A DNA stretch of 64,000 bases from Peribacillus huizhouensis (GCF_014138605.1 NZ_JACJHX010000007.1:62001-126000), one strand, 5' to 3'; shown: positions 52,886-61,684, counted from the first letter of the stretch. Notes: generated by a model from the letters alone, not told the origin. Translations and numbers: made by a program.

Positions 52886-52936
52886 TAAAAAAATGCACCC
52901 CCCATTGTTAGATCGTGTCTAACAATGGGGGGTGCA
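52886..52936 (-). terminator. Perfect 19-bp hairpin after yqjE
   Basis: TGCACCCCCCATTGTTAGA (52894-52912) and TCTAACAATGGGGGGTGCA (52918-52936) with loop TCGTG. On the minus strand it is followed by TTTTTTT, so it should terminate yqjE transcription. The arms also resemble IS3-family terminal repeats. Confidence 0.75.
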
Positions 52937-53026
52937 GTTTAATTTCACTCTATGGTTTTTTATTGTCACATCAAATTCTATATCTGATATATAAATCTCT
53001 TTAAATTCCAGGCATATTTCGTTCGA

Positions 53027-54148
53027 TTATTCTCCTGCAACTTCTTCGATAATGGCTAGGACCATTTCCGTTAATTTCGTTAATTCTTCAACAGGAATTT
53101 TTTCATTAGTTGTGTGGATATCTTCATAGCCTACAGCAAGGTTTACTGTTGGAATGCCGAAGCCAGCAATGACGTTCGCATCACTTCCACCGCCGCTTTG
53201 AAGTAGCTTTGATGGACGGTTGATTTTTGCTGCTGCTTTCTTGGCTACTTCAACAACATGATCACCATCGCCATATTTAAAACCAGGGTACATAACCGTT
53301 ACTTCAACTTCAGCTCTTCCACCCATTTCAGATGCAACGGATTCAAACGCTTGTTTCATTTTCTCAACTTGAGCTTCCATTTTTTCTGGAATTAAAGAGC
53401 GTGCCTCCGCCAAGATTTCCACAAAGTCACAAACGATATTTGTTTGCTGCCCACCTCTGAAATAGCCGATGTTCGCTGTTGTTTCTTCATCAATTCTTCC
53501 AAGCGGCATTTTCGCAATCGCTTTTGCTGCCATTGTAATTGCGGAAATTCCTTTTTCAGGGGCAACTCCTGCATGAGCTGTTTTGCCGTACATTTTTGCA
53601 AAGATTTTTGCTTGAGTTGGCGCTGCCACAATAATATTTCCTACCTTTTCATCACTATCTAGTGCATAGCCGTATTTAGCTGTAACGAGGGTACGGTCTA
53701 AAGCTTTCGCCCCAACAAGACCAGATTCCTCTCCTACGGTGATGATGAATTCAATCGTACCATGGGGGATATTTTCTTCTTTTAATACCCGGATTGTTTC
53801 AAGCATCGCTGCAAGACCTGCTTTGTCATCCGCTCCAAGAATCGTAGTTCCATCAGAAACGATATAGCCGTCTTTAATGGACGGTTTAATTCCTTTGCCT
53901 GGTACAACCGTATCCATATGTGAAGTGAAATAAATCGTATCCACTCCTTCTTTCGTGCCTTTCAGCGTGCATATCAAGTTGCCTGCTCCATGACCTGTAA
54001 TAGCGGTAGTATCATCCTCGAAAACATCTACACCTAATGCCGTGAATTTTTCCTTTAAAACTTTAGCAATTTCCGTTTCAAACTTTGTTTCCGAATCGAC
54101 TTGGACTAATTCAATAAATTCCTTTATAATACGTTCTTCGTTCACCAT
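53027..54148 (-). CDS. yqjE: M20-family peptidase, tripeptidase T-like YqjE
   Basis: A 373-residue di-zinc aminopeptidase-like enzyme. Metal ligands lie in FTSHMDTVVPG (His), ILGADDKAGLAAML (Asp), TVGEESGLVGAKAL (Glu pair), YALDSDE (Asp) and, at the end, GYEDIHTTNEKI (His). The lid domain contains YGKTAHAGVAPEKG. It may release N-terminal residues from small peptides. SD GGAGG before ATG 54148. In my recollection it follows yqjD in B. subtilis, as it does here on the minus strand. Confidence 0.88.
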   Translation of the reverse strand: MVNEERIIKEFIELVQVDSETKFETEIAKVLKEKFTALGVDVFEDDTTAITGHGAGNLICTLKGTKEGVDTIYFTSHMDTVVPGKGIKPSIKDGYIVSDGTTILGADDKAGLAAMLETIRVLKEENIPHGTIEFIITVGEESGLVGAKALDRTLVTAKYGYALDSDEKVGNIIVAAPTQAKIFAKMYGKTAHAGVAPEKGISAITMAAKAIAKMPLGRIDEETTANIGYFRGGQQTNIVCDFVEILAEARSLIPEKMEAQVEKMKQAFESVASEMGGRAEVEVTVMYPGFKYGDGDHVVEVAKKAAAKINRPSKLLQSGGGSDANVIAGFGIPTVNLAVGYEDIHTTNEKIPVEELTKLTEMVLAIIEEVAGE

Positions 54149-54220
54149 TTCTACAAAACCTCCAATATGTATAAACCTGATTTTAGATCCATTTCGTGAT
54201 CGGTAAAATTCCGATGAGAA

Positions 54221-54436
54221 ATCTTCACTTTATCCTAGCTAACGATCGATCAGTTTAGGAAGATAAAGTGAAATTTCAATCAGTAGGGGGTTTTCTTCGT
54301 ACTCCCACTGATTGTTAGTCCCGTTCTAGAGCCGCTAATATCTCCGCGCAGTGTAGATAAATCGACTCTACGGACAGTTGATCCTCATCTATCTTCTCAT
54401 AGCGTGCTCAACGTCAAGAGTGGGATAAATATCCCC
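54221..54436 (-). repeat. Family-1 repeat, long copy G with head-to-head ends
   Basis: It has two right ends facing each other: TTCACTTTATCCTA (54225) and TAGGAAGATAAAGTGAA (54255). Then follow CAATCAGTAGGGGG, CCCACTGATTGTTAG, TCCCGTTCTAGAGCCGC, TAAATCGACTCTA and a final TGGGATAAAT. It matches long copy C in reverse. It lies between yqjD and yqjE. Confidence 0.7.
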
Positions 54437-54520
54437 TTTGATGAAGTCTAACTACTTCCACATCCCTAGTATATCGCTAATAGTTCGGTACCCGCAAGAA
54501 ATCATGATTCATTTTCACCA

Positions 54521-56071
54521 TTATAAAGGAATATTCCCATGTTTTTTTAATGGTCTAGATTCCTTTTTGTTACGCAACATCTCTAGAGATTGGAGCAATC
54601 TAATGCGCGTTTCCCGGGGATCGATGACATCATCAATCATTCCTTGACTTGCTGCTACATACGGATTTGCAAATTTCTCAAGATATTCGGAAATTTTCTG
54701 TGCCCGTGTCTGCTCTGGATTTTCACTCGTTTCAATTTCTTTTGCAAATATTATATTCGTAGCCCCTTGAGGCCCCATGACGGCAATTTCAGCATTAGGC
54801 CAGGCAAATACAAAATCGGCACCAATTGATTTACTATTTAACGCTACATAAGCACCACCATATGCTTTACGGAGAACGACTGTTAACTTTGGTACTGTCG
54901 CTTCAGAATAAGCATAAAGGATTTTTGCACCATGGCGAATGATTCCACCGTGCTCTTGCTTAACTCCAGGGAAAAATCCAGACACATCTTCCAAGGTAAT
55001 AAGTGGAATATTGAACGAATCGCAAAAACGAATAAATCGTGCTGCTTTGTCTGAAGAATCGATATCAAGCCCTCCAGCTAATACTTTGGGCTGATTGCAG
55101 ACGAGTCCGACCACCTCGCCCTTCATTCTCGCTAAGCCGATCACAATATTTTTCGCAAAATCTTTTTGGATTTCCATAAACGAATCAGTATCTACGACCT
55201 CACCAATTACTAAACGAACATCATAAGGACGCAAACCATTAAATGGAATAATTTCTGTAAGTGTTGGTCGGTAATCTTCTTTATCATCTACAGCATAGAG
55301 AGGTGGTTTTTCCTCATTATTTTGCGGTAAATACATGAGTAGCTGACGTACCATCTCCAATACTTCTTTTTCTGATTGAGCTTGAAAATGGGCGTTTCCG
55401 CTAATGCTAGTATGTACAATTGCACCACCAAGATCTTCAGCACTAACCTTTTCTCCTGTCACCGTTTCAATCACTTTTGGTCCAGTGATGAACATTTGAC
55501 TCGTATCTTTTACCATAAAAACGAAATCGGTAATAGCTGGTGAATAAACGGCTCCGCCGGCACATGGGCCCATAATAACCGAAACTTGCGGGATAACCCC
55601 CGAATAAATTGCATTTCGATAAAAGATCTGTCCATATCCATCCAGAGAAGCAACCCCCTCTTGTATTCGAGCTCCTCCAGAGTCATTTAACCCTATAAAC
55701 GGAGCACCATTTTTCGCGGCTAAATCCATGACATTTACTATTTTTTTTGCATGCATTTCGCCGAGAGCTCCTCCAAAAACTGTAAAGTCGTGAGAAAATA
55801 AATAAATCGGACGCCCATTCACTTTTCCATATCCTGTAACTACGCCATCTCCAGGTCCTTTGATTTTATCTAGGCCAAAATCAACACAGCCATGCTCGAT
55901 AAATGGATTGAGTTCAACGAAACTCCCTTTGTCGACCAAAAGATGTATTCGTTCTCTTGCTGTTAACTTACCTTTTTCATGCTGCTTCAAAATTCGCTCA
56001 TCTCCACCGCCAAGCTCTACTTCCTGCCGTCGATCATACAACTTATTGATAAGTTCATAGATGTCTGTCAT
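54521..56071 (-). CDS. yqjD: Acyl-CoA carboxylase carboxyltransferase (propionyl/methylmalonyl-CoA, YqjD)
   Basis: A 516-residue biotin-dependent carboxyltransferase beta subunit of the PccB/MmdA type. It moves CO2 between carboxybiotin and propionyl-CoA, or decarboxylates methylmalonyl-CoA. Family blocks are RERIHLLVDKGSFVEL, FSHDFTVFGGALGEMHAKK, GLNDSGGARIQEG, GPCAGGAVYSPA and LRKAYGGAYVALNSK. It overlaps the epimerase yqjC by four bases. No biotin carboxylase or carrier gene is adjacent, so its partner must lie elsewhere. Confidence 0.92.
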   Translation of the reverse strand: MTDIYELINKLYDRRQEVELGGGDERILKQHEKGKLTARERIHLLVDKGSFVELNPFIEHGCVDFGLDKIKGPGDGVVTGYGKVNGRPIYLFSHDFTVFGGALGEMHAKKIVNVMDLAAKNGAPFIGLNDSGGARIQEGVASLDGYGQIFYRNAIYSGVIPQVSVIMGPCAGGAVYSPAITDFVFMVKDTSQMFITGPKVIETVTGEKVSAEDLGGAIVHTSISGNAHFQAQSEKEVLEMVRQLLMYLPQNNEEKPPLYAVDDKEDYRPTLTEIIPFNGLRPYDVRLVIGEVVDTDSFMEIQKDFAKNIVIGLARMKGEVVGLVCNQPKVLAGGLDIDSSDKAARFIRFCDSFNIPLITLEDVSGFFPGVKQEHGGIIRHGAKILYAYSEATVPKLTVVLRKAYGGAYVALNSKSIGADFVFAWPNAEIAVMGPQGATNIIFAKEIETSENPEQTRAQKISEYLEKFANPYVAASQGMIDDVIDPRETRIRLLQSLEMLRNKKESRPLKKHGNIPL

Positions 56072-56484
56072 TTTTCCTCCTCCTCTTCATGCTCACACAA
56101 CTCATATAGAACGCCTCCACCTGACTTTGGATGAAGGAAAGCAATCTGAGCTTGATGAGCACCAATTCTTGCTGTCTTATCAATCATATGTAAGCCTCCA
56201 TTATTAATTTCTTCAATTCGAGATGAAATATTTTCCACACTAAAAGCTATATGATGAATACCTTCGCCTCGTTTTTCAATAAATTGGGCTATTGGGCTAT
56301 CTTTAGATAATGCTTCCACTAATTCCAACTTTGTATTGCCAGCGTTTAGAAATGCTACCCTTACTCTTTGATCCTCTACGATTTCAATTCCTTCCAGTTC
56401 CAATTGAAATACATTCGTATAAAGCGGCAAAGCTTCGGCTATTGATGTGACAGCTATACCTATATGATCAATCCTCTTTATCAT
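56068..56484 (-). CDS. mce: Methylmalonyl-CoA epimerase
   Basis: A 138-residue vicinal-oxygen-chelate protein converting (S)- to (R)-methylmalonyl-CoA. Metal ligands are in RIDHIGIAV (His), LELVEAL (Glu), GIHHIAFSVENI (His) and VLYELCEHEEE (Glu). It corresponds to B. subtilis YqjC. The ATGA overlap couples it to the carboxyltransferase, which supports a methylmalonyl-CoA role rather than glyoxalase. SD GGGGG before ATG 56484. Confidence 0.9.
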   Translation of the reverse strand: MIKRIDHIGIAVTSIAEALPLYTNVFQLELEGIEIVEDQRVRVAFLNAGNTKLELVEALSKDSPIAQFIEKRGEGIHHIAFSVENISSRIEEINNGGLHMIDKTARIGAHQAQIAFLHPKSGGGVLYELCEHEEEEEK

Positions 56485-56656
56485 GTAAAGCCCCCATTTA
56501 ATATTGTTGAATAATAATATTAAATAAATTCAAATCGATTCTTGCTTATATTCGTTACTACAATATATCCTTGAGATTCTACTATGGACGAGTTAAACTA
56601 TATATATACGCATGCTGTAAGGAATTCTATACTCCTTACATAGAGGAGAGATTAAA

Positions 56657-56755
56657 ATGAAAAACAAGAAAACGAGAAAAATCGTTGTTTATTTAATGAT
56701 TATTTCCATGTTATTAACGAGTCTACTTTCTGGCATTGCATTCTTTCTACAATAA
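56657..56755 (+). CDS. prli42: Stressosome-associated membrane miniprotein Prli42
   Basis: A 32-residue peptide: basic start MKNKKTRKIVVY, then one membrane helix (LMIISMLLTSLLSGIAFFLQ). It matches the pattern of Prli42 of Listeria and its Bacillus relatives, which tethers the stressosome to the membrane through its N-terminal lysines. SD GAGGAGAG before ATG 56657. The stop TAA belongs to the start of a family-1 repeat (ATAAAGTGAA). It is divergent from yqjC. Confidence 0.82.
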   Translation: MKNKKTRKIVVYLMIISMLLTSLLSGIAFFLQ

Positions 56756-56806
56756 AGTGAATCTTCAATCAGTGGGGGCTTCACTACCCGTTAATGCGGA
56801 ATAAAA
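56752..56806 (-). repeat. Family-1 repeat, short copy H
   Basis: ATAAAGTGAATCTTCAATCAG, TGGGGGCTTCA and CCCGTTAATGCGGAATAAA: both ends only, like copy D. It provides the stop codon of prli42. Confidence 0.7.
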
Positions 56807-56818
56807 AAGATCATTCAA

Positions 56819-56897
56819 AAAGGGGCAGACCCACACTCTATCATCGTTTATTTGTTAATAAACGATGATAGTAACTGTGAGGTCTGACCCTTTTTTT
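56819..56897 (+). repeat. Family-4 repeat with nested hairpin
   Basis: AGGGGCAGACCCACA and TGTGAGGTCTGACCCTTTTTTT frame an inner stem CTATCATCGTTTA / TAAACGATGATAG. It ends in a T-run and could terminate prli42 transcription; the minus-strand L,D-transpeptidase ends 30 bases further on. Confidence 0.7.
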
Positions 56898-56925
56898 AAC
56901 ATTTTTTTAAGGCAATTCGCCATTC

Positions 56926-57435
56926 TTATTTCATAAATCCCTGCTCTTTAGCCAATGTTGCAAAGTCTTTTGGCGAATGGGTGATAAAAACCTTTGTTCC
57001 AATTGGTACACGCTCATATAAAGACTCGATGTCGACTTTTCTCAAGCGGACACATCCATTTGAGATATATCTTCCAACAGAAGCTTGATTGTTCGTACCA
57101 TGAAGTCCATAAATTCTCCCATCGGTTCCTAATGCATCAAAGCCAATCCATCTCGTACCTAGAGGATTTCTAGGATCTCCTCCAGGAATGTTCTTTTTAC
57201 GGAAATACGGATTTACAGCTTTCACTTTAACGGTAAATAATCCTTCTGGTGTAAGCTCATTGCTTCTCCCCGTACCAGCAGGGTAGACATTCTGGACTTT
57301 ATTATCATCAATGAATGCCACCTTGTTAGTTGCTTTATTTACGATGACAAAGGGTTTTCCAACAACAGCAGAAGCGGTCATCGTTACAAATGACAATAAT
57401 ATGCTTGTAAGGATTAAGGAAAGCAATATCTTCAT
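56926..57435 (-). CDS. Secreted L,D-transpeptidase (YkuD domain)
   Basis: A 169-residue exported enzyme forming or modifying peptidoglycan cross-links. Residues 1-24 are a signal peptide (MKILLSLILTSILLSF, then TASA). The YkuD domain starts with FVIVNKATNKVAFIDDN. It carries the catalytic pattern HGTN then SNGCVRL with the nucleophile Cys. PLGTRWIGFDALG is also typical. I prefer ATG 57435 with GGAAGG upstream over the frame start at 57456. It abuts yqjA on the same strand, leaving under 30 bases between them. Confidence 0.87.
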   Translation of the reverse strand: MKILLSLILTSILLSFVTMTASAVVGKPFVIVNKATNKVAFIDDNKVQNVYPAGTGRSNELTPEGLFTVKVKAVNPYFRKKNIPGGDPRNPLGTRWIGFDALGTDGRIYGLHGTNNQASVGRYISNGCVRLRKVDIESLYERVPIGTKVFITHSPKDFATLAKEQGFMK

Positions 57436-57462
57436 CTGATCAAACCTTCCATTCATTTTCCG

Positions 57463-58455
57463 TTAGTTTTCACCCATCTTTAGCTTTTCATGCTGTTTTT
57501 TTGGTTCTGGTAGCCCTTTAAATGAATGCTTAAGCTGTAAATACTGCTCGATTTCCTTCATTAACTGTAATAATGCTGCTCGCGATTCAAACTCTTCACG
57601 GGTCACAGGTAGTTCCATTTTTTTGAAAACCTGCTCCATGTCATCAAGCTTCTTTAAGTAGATAATCGCGGTATTCTGCGGATGGACGTTGTTACTTAGT
57701 TCAATGAGAAATTCTCCTAACATCTTACTTTGCTTAACTTTTGACGGAATATTCGTAGCGAGCGGCAAGATACGCTCGATAATTTCAAATTGCTTTTCCC
57801 TCATTTTAAAATAATGATAATACACGTCATCATCACGCAAAAAATGATTCTCTACATCTCGAAATGCTAACGTCTTTGCTTCAGCTAATAATTTAGGTGT
57901 CTCAGTAATTTCTTTCCCATCCCAGTTACTTACATTTGTATGCAAATAATTTACTAGCTCCATAAGAATTATGCTGAAATTACCTTCAATTTTTTTCTGA
58001 TAATCGATTAATTTATTCTCAAGACTCGGCATATACCAATTCATTAATAAGGCTGAGCCAATTCCAATTATGATGAGGCCTAGTTCATTCAGCCAGAGAT
58101 CAAGCGTGATATGTTCAGCTGTATATAGATGTAAGATAATGACGCCGCTTGTTACGATGCCTTCATTTACTTTTAAAGCAACCGTTGTTGGTATCAAAAG
58201 TAATAAAATAATGCCAATGATCATTGGATTATAGCCAATTAGTTCAAACAGGATGGTGGAATAGACCATCGCAACTAAACAAGCTATGAATCGCGAATAG
58301 GCGGCCCCAAGAGATTTTTTCTTCGTTACCTTCGTACAGAGAATCGTAATAATCCCTGCAGACGGAAAACTATCCAACCCCGCTAATTGTGCTAGAAAAA
58401 TGGCGAGGGTCGTACCTGCTGCCGTTTTCATTGTCCGATATCCGATTTTTAACAT
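57463..58455 (-). CDS. yqjA: Aromatic acid exporter family membrane protein YqjA
   Basis: A 330-residue protein with an N-terminal domain of about five membrane helices (residues 1-150, starting MLKIGYRTMKTAAGT) and a C-terminal cytoplasmic helical domain (AFRDVENHFLRDDDVYYHYF, then KMREKQFEIIERILPL). It belongs to the ArAE/FUSC-like family; the B. subtilis homologue is reported as sporulation-linked, but transport is unproven. I chose ATG 58455 because the extra 19 residues upstream lack an SD. Confidence 0.86.
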   Translation of the reverse strand: MLKIGYRTMKTAAGTTLAIFLAQLAGLDSFPSAGIITILCTKVTKKKSLGAAYSRFIACLVAMVYSTILFELIGYNPMIIGIILLLLIPTTVALKVNEGIVTSGVIILHLYTAEHITLDLWLNELGLIIIGIGSALLMNWYMPSLENKLIDYQKKIEGNFSIILMELVNYLHTNVSNWDGKEITETPKLLAEAKTLAFRDVENHFLRDDDVYYHYFKMREKQFEIIERILPLATNIPSKVKQSKMLGEFLIELSNNVHPQNTAIIYLKKLDDMEQVFKKMELPVTREEFESRAALLQLMKEIEQYLQLKHSFKGLPEPKKQHEKLKMGEN

Positions 58456-58567
58456 AACGAGATCACCCAGTTTTCTTATAATAATACCCATCTTACCAAC
58501 AAACGCGACCAATTTATAGTGAAAGCACAGTCAACTATCATAATTAAAGTATTCACATTTTTCCGTA

Positions 58568-58599
58568 AAAAAAAAGACAACAATCATGTCGTCTTTTTA
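58568..58599. terminator. Hairpin AAAAAGACAAC / GTCGTCTTTTT
   Basis: It lies between yqjA and artR with T-runs on both strands. It probably blocks read-through from artR into yqjA. Confidence 0.65.
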
Positions 58600-58693
58600 G
58601 TATGAAGGATATGGAGACGGATCTCCACTACCTCCTAATATAGTCAATTTATTTTGCAGGTGTACTATATTTGTTGTAAAAAAAACAAAATTT

Positions 58694-58731
58694 AGCTCCA
58701 CACCCCCCGTTAAGATTAGGTGGGTGTAGCT
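58694..58731 (-). terminator. Terminator-like hairpin after artR
   Basis: AGCTCCACACCC (58694-58705) pairs with GGGTGTAGCT (58722-58731), with CCCC/GGTGGG extending it. A T-rich run follows on the minus strand. Confidence 0.55.
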
Positions 58732-58773
58732 TGCTATTTTAAATAATGGGTTTAAACGCCATATTCGTTTGTC

Positions 58774-59496
58774 TTATAATACTTTTTCCAAAAAGTCTTG
58801 TGCTCGCTTGCTTTTTGGACTCGAAAAGAATTCACTTGGTGGTGCATCTTCAACAAGATTCCCACCATCAAGGAAAAGAATTCGGTCAGCTACTTCTCGT
58901 GCAAAGCCCATTTCGTGTGTGACAATGACCATCGTCATTCCTGTATGAACAAGGTCTTTCATAACAGCTAGCACTTCTTTAACCATTTCTGGGTCGAGTG
59001 CAGAAGTAGGCTCGTCAAACAGCATAACATCAGGGTTCATTGCAAGCGCTCTGGCGATAGCAACCCGCTGTTTTTGTCCCCCTGATAATTTATTAGGATA
59101 CTGCTTTTCTTTATCAGCAAGACCCACTTTTTTTAGTAATTCCCTACCTTGCTTCTGTGCCTCTTGTTTGGAAAGTCCTTTCACCTTCATCGGTGCATAA
59201 GTTAAATTATCCAATACCGTTTTATGCGGGAACAAATGAAAATGTTGAAACACCATCCCTACATGTTCGCGGACTTTCATAATGTTTGTTTTATTATCGG
59301 TAATATTCGATTCTTTTATCCAGATTTGCCCTTCAGTCGGCTGTTCAAGTAAATTCAAGCAGCGAAGAAATGTAGATTTTCCCGATCCTGATGGACCAAT
59401 AACGGCTACAACTTCGCCTTCTTTAATACTTGTATTGATTCCTTTAAGGACGTCCAGTTTTCCATAACTTTTGTGGAGGTTGTCTACTTTAATCAC
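58774..59496 (-). CDS. artR: Polar amino acid ABC transporter ATPase ArtR (arginine)
   Basis: A 240-residue ATPase: Walker [13 protein letters not shown], signature [12 protein letters not shown], Walker [14 protein letters not shown]-loop VTHEMGFA. It is of the HisP/GlnQ type that drives polar amino acid uptake. The start is GTG 59496, overlapping the end of artQ by eight bases. The gene order SBP-permease-ATPase and location beside yqjA match artPQR (yqiXYZ) of B. subtilis. Confidence 0.9.
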   Translation of the reverse strand: MIKVDNLHKSYGKLDVLKGINTSIKEGEVVAVIGPSGSGKSTFLRCLNLLEQPTEGQIWIKESNITDNKTNIMKVREHVGMVFQHFHLFPHKTVLDNLTYAPMKVKGLSKQEAQKQGRELLKKVGLADKEKQYPNKLSGGQKQRVAIARALAMNPDVMLFDEPTSALDPEMVKEVLAVMKDLVHTGMTMVIVTHEMGFAREVADRILFLDGGNLVEDAPPSEFFSSPKSKRAQDFLEKVL

Positions 59497-60148
59497 TACG
59501 TTTCATTCTCCCTTCAATCAACTTGCCAATCACTGTTAATATCATGACCATCACATAATAAATCAAGCCAGCAAATAGTATCGGCTCGAAGAATTTATAT
59601 GTGTCGCCACCAACAATATAAGAACGGCGCATAATATCTGCTAGTCCAATTGTTGTTACAATAGCTGATTCTTTTGTTAACGTAATAAATTCATTCATTA
59701 AGGCTGGTAAGATATTTTTGAAGGCCTGAGGCAGAATAATGCTTATCATCATACTTGAATAAGGAACACCAAGTGCAAGTGCTGCCTCTCTTTGTCCCTT
59801 ATCAACAGCATTAATTCCACCGCGAATGACTTCTGAAATATAAGCAGCGGAATTTAATCCGAACGACAAGAAAGCAGCTTCAAATGCTTCAATTTGCACA
59901 CCGAACAATTGTGGAGACCCAAAATAAATCAACATAAGCTGCAAGACAAGCGGTGTGCCGCGGAAAATTGACGTATAAAAGTCCGCAATCCAATTTAATG
60001 GCTTAATACGGCTAATTTTCATTAACGATAATATAATTCCTAAAATTATCCCAATTACTGCTGCTACTGCAACAACTTTTAATGTCATTGGGATCCCTTC
60101 TAAAATATAAGGAAGGGAGGGTATAATTCTTTCAAAATCCAAGTTCAA
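59489..60148 (-). CDS. artQ: Polar amino acid ABC transporter permease ArtQ
   Basis: A 219-residue permease with five helices of the HisMQ type. The coupling loop is [20 protein letters not shown] (EAA motif), and YFGSPQLFG and [14 protein letters not shown] are characteristic. The start appears to be TTG 60148; nearby ATGs are in blocked frames. It is downstream of artP across an intrinsic terminator, so its level should be lower than that of the binding protein. Confidence 0.88.
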   Translation of the reverse strand: MNLDFERIIPSLPYILEGIPMTLKVVAVAAVIGIILGIILSLMKISRIKPLNWIADFYTSIFRGTPLVLQLMLIYFGSPQLFGVQIEAFEAAFLSFGLNSAAYISEVIRGGINAVDKGQREAALALGVPYSSMMISIILPQAFKNILPALMNEFITLTKESAIVTTIGLADIMRRSYIVGGDTYKFFEPILFAGLIYYVMVMILTVIGKLIEGRMKRSD

Positions 60149-60189
60149 ACCACATTCATCCTCTCTTTAGTTCGTATACGAGAAAGCGC

Positions 60190-60232
60190 GGAAAAACGTT
60201 CAAAAGAGAATACGCACCCTTTTGAACGTTTC
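60190..60232 (-). terminator. Intercistronic terminator between artP and artQ
   Basis: AAACGTTCAAAAG (60194-60206) and CTTTTGAACGTTT (60219-60231) are exact reverse complements, with TTTTTCC following on the minus strand. It lies within the operon, so read-through is required for artQR. Confidence 0.8.
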
Positions 60233-60241
60233 TTTGCACAT

Positions 60242-61063
60242 TTATTTAGCCGTTTCGCCACCGAACCATTTTAATATAAGTTTTTCCATTTCACCGTTTT
60301 CCATCATTTTTTTCAATTCAGTATTAAATTTTTCAGTTAGTTCACTGTCTTTTTGGAAAGCAATCGCCGAGCCCGCTTCTTCTGTTTTAGTATCTGTCTC
60401 AATCAAGTACCCTGCAAGATCTGGATTATCTTCTAAATAGCCTTTTGCTACTGTATCTTCAATAATGGCTGCATCAAAACGACCAGCTTTGATTTCTTGA
60501 ACTAAATCAGGAATACGATTACGATTTTCAATTGTAAGGTCGATACCGTCTTTTTTTAGGTCCTTTGCAATTCCTTCTTGAATAGATGCTAATTGAACAC
60601 CAACCGTAGCACCTTTAAGATCTTTTGCACCTTTAATTTTACTATCTGCTTTCGTTACGATCATATGATTGGATTTATAATAGATATCACTGAAATCTAC
60701 CGTTTTTTTCCGTTCTTCTGTAGGAGACATCCCCGCAAGTACAAAATCTACTGTTCCATTTTCTAAAGAAGGTACCAGACCGTTAAAATCAATATCCTTC
60801 ACTTTAAATTCATAGCCAAGTTTTTGTGTAATTGCTTTGGCTACATCGATGTCAAAGCCCATGATTTCATCACTCTTTGATGTCTCAACATATTCAAATG
60901 GCGGATAATCTGCTGAAGTTCCCATCGTTAATACTTTTTTCTCATCACCATTAGCAGTTTCTTTATCGTTTGCTGAATCATTATTTGATGTACCGCAAGC
61001 CGCTAAAATGGTCATCATCATAATCATGGCGAACATTAGCATAAGTTGTTTACTATTCTTCAT
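60242..61063 (-). CDS. artP: Polar amino acid ABC transporter binding lipoprotein ArtP
   Basis: A 273-residue lipoprotein with lipobox ILAACGTS. The family-3 binding fold shows MGTSADYPPFEYV, GFDIDVAKAI, DFVLAGMSPTEERKK and GATVGVQLASIQE. The conserved Asp and Arg for amino acid binding are expected in these blocks. Arginine is inferred from synteny with artPQR and from a possible ARG box upstream. I chose ATG 61063 (GGAGG upstream); the ATG at 61090 would add nine residues before the signal peptide. Confidence 0.88.
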   Translation of the reverse strand: MKNSKQLMLMFAMIMMMTILAACGTSNNDSANDKETANGDEKKVLTMGTSADYPPFEYVETSKSDEIMGFDIDVAKAITQKLGYEFKVKDIDFNGLVPSLENGTVDFVLAGMSPTEERKKTVDFSDIYYKSNHMIVTKADSKIKGAKDLKGATVGVQLASIQEGIAKDLKKDGIDLTIENRNRIPDLVQEIKAGRFDAAIIEDTVAKGYLEDNPDLAGYLIETDTKTEEAGSAIAFQKDSELTEKFNTELKKMMENGEMEKLILKWFGGETAK

Positions 61064-61146
61064 TCCATATTCCTCCGATTGCTTATTCATAGATTTTTCC
61101 CTATCAACATTCCATACATTTATTATAGGAAAATATAATTTTCTCT

Positions 61147-61198
61147 TTCAATATTCATGCACTGTAATGTATTTTAACACATTTTTATATTTATTCAA
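61147..61198 (-). promoter_or_regulatory. Promoter and candidate ARG box of artPQR
   Basis: On the minus strand TTGAAT (61198-61193), 16 bases, TAAAAT (61176-61171). Then CATGAATATTGAA (61159-61147) resembles an AhrC/ArgR half-operator (CATGAATAAAAATTCAAG). It would place the operon under arginine control. Confidence 0.45.
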
Positions 61199-61333
61199 TA
61201 GTATTTATAATGATAAATCCATGTTCAAAATCTGGTGAATGGTATGAATCAGCTCCTTTTTTTATTATTTCTCCAACTTTCATTTTCAATACAAAACTAA
61301 TATGACGTTAATATGAAAGATCTATCAAGAAGA

Positions 61334-61476
61334 ACGCTACACTCGCCTAATCAAAATGGCGGCGGTGCCGAGCCCGATTTGGGGATACTTTCTTAATATA
61401 GTAAGTATTTCCGGGAAAGTAGATTATTTTAATTTGTAAGTCGCGAAGCTCCGTTCCCACTACCTTCATAAAAAAC
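61334..61476 (+). repeat. Family-3 repeat, copy B
   Basis: CGCTACACTCGCCTAATC, AAAATGGCGGCGGTGCCGAG, ACTTTCTTAATATAG and, at the right, GTCGCGAAGCTCCGTTCCCA and CCTTCATAAAAAAC. It matches copy A at 31935 in order and orientation. The rest of 61199-61333 and 61477-61640 shows nothing I can name. Confidence 0.6.
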
Positions 61477-61651
61477 TAAGCTAATTATCACCATTACTGA
61501 TCACTTCTCGCATGATTGGATTGTTCCCTTAGACTGATCATGATAAACAAGAACTTCTCTGTATGACGAAAATTATGTGTGTTAAAAATTTCGCTATACG
61601 AAAATATTCAGGTGAAAGTGTTTGAGATATGTGTTAGAATTTAATAAGAGA

Positions 61652-61684
61652 TGACCAATTGGTCAATTCAAAAACCAAATGGTT
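61652..61684 (+). promoter_or_regulatory. Double palindromic operator before the tetR gene
   Basis: TGACCAATTGGTCA (61652-61665) is a perfect palindrome, and AACCAAATGGTT (61673-61684) is a near-perfect one, about two helical turns apart. A TGTTAGAAT extended -10 lies just upstream. This is a typical arrangement for TetR autoregulation. Confidence 0.65.
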
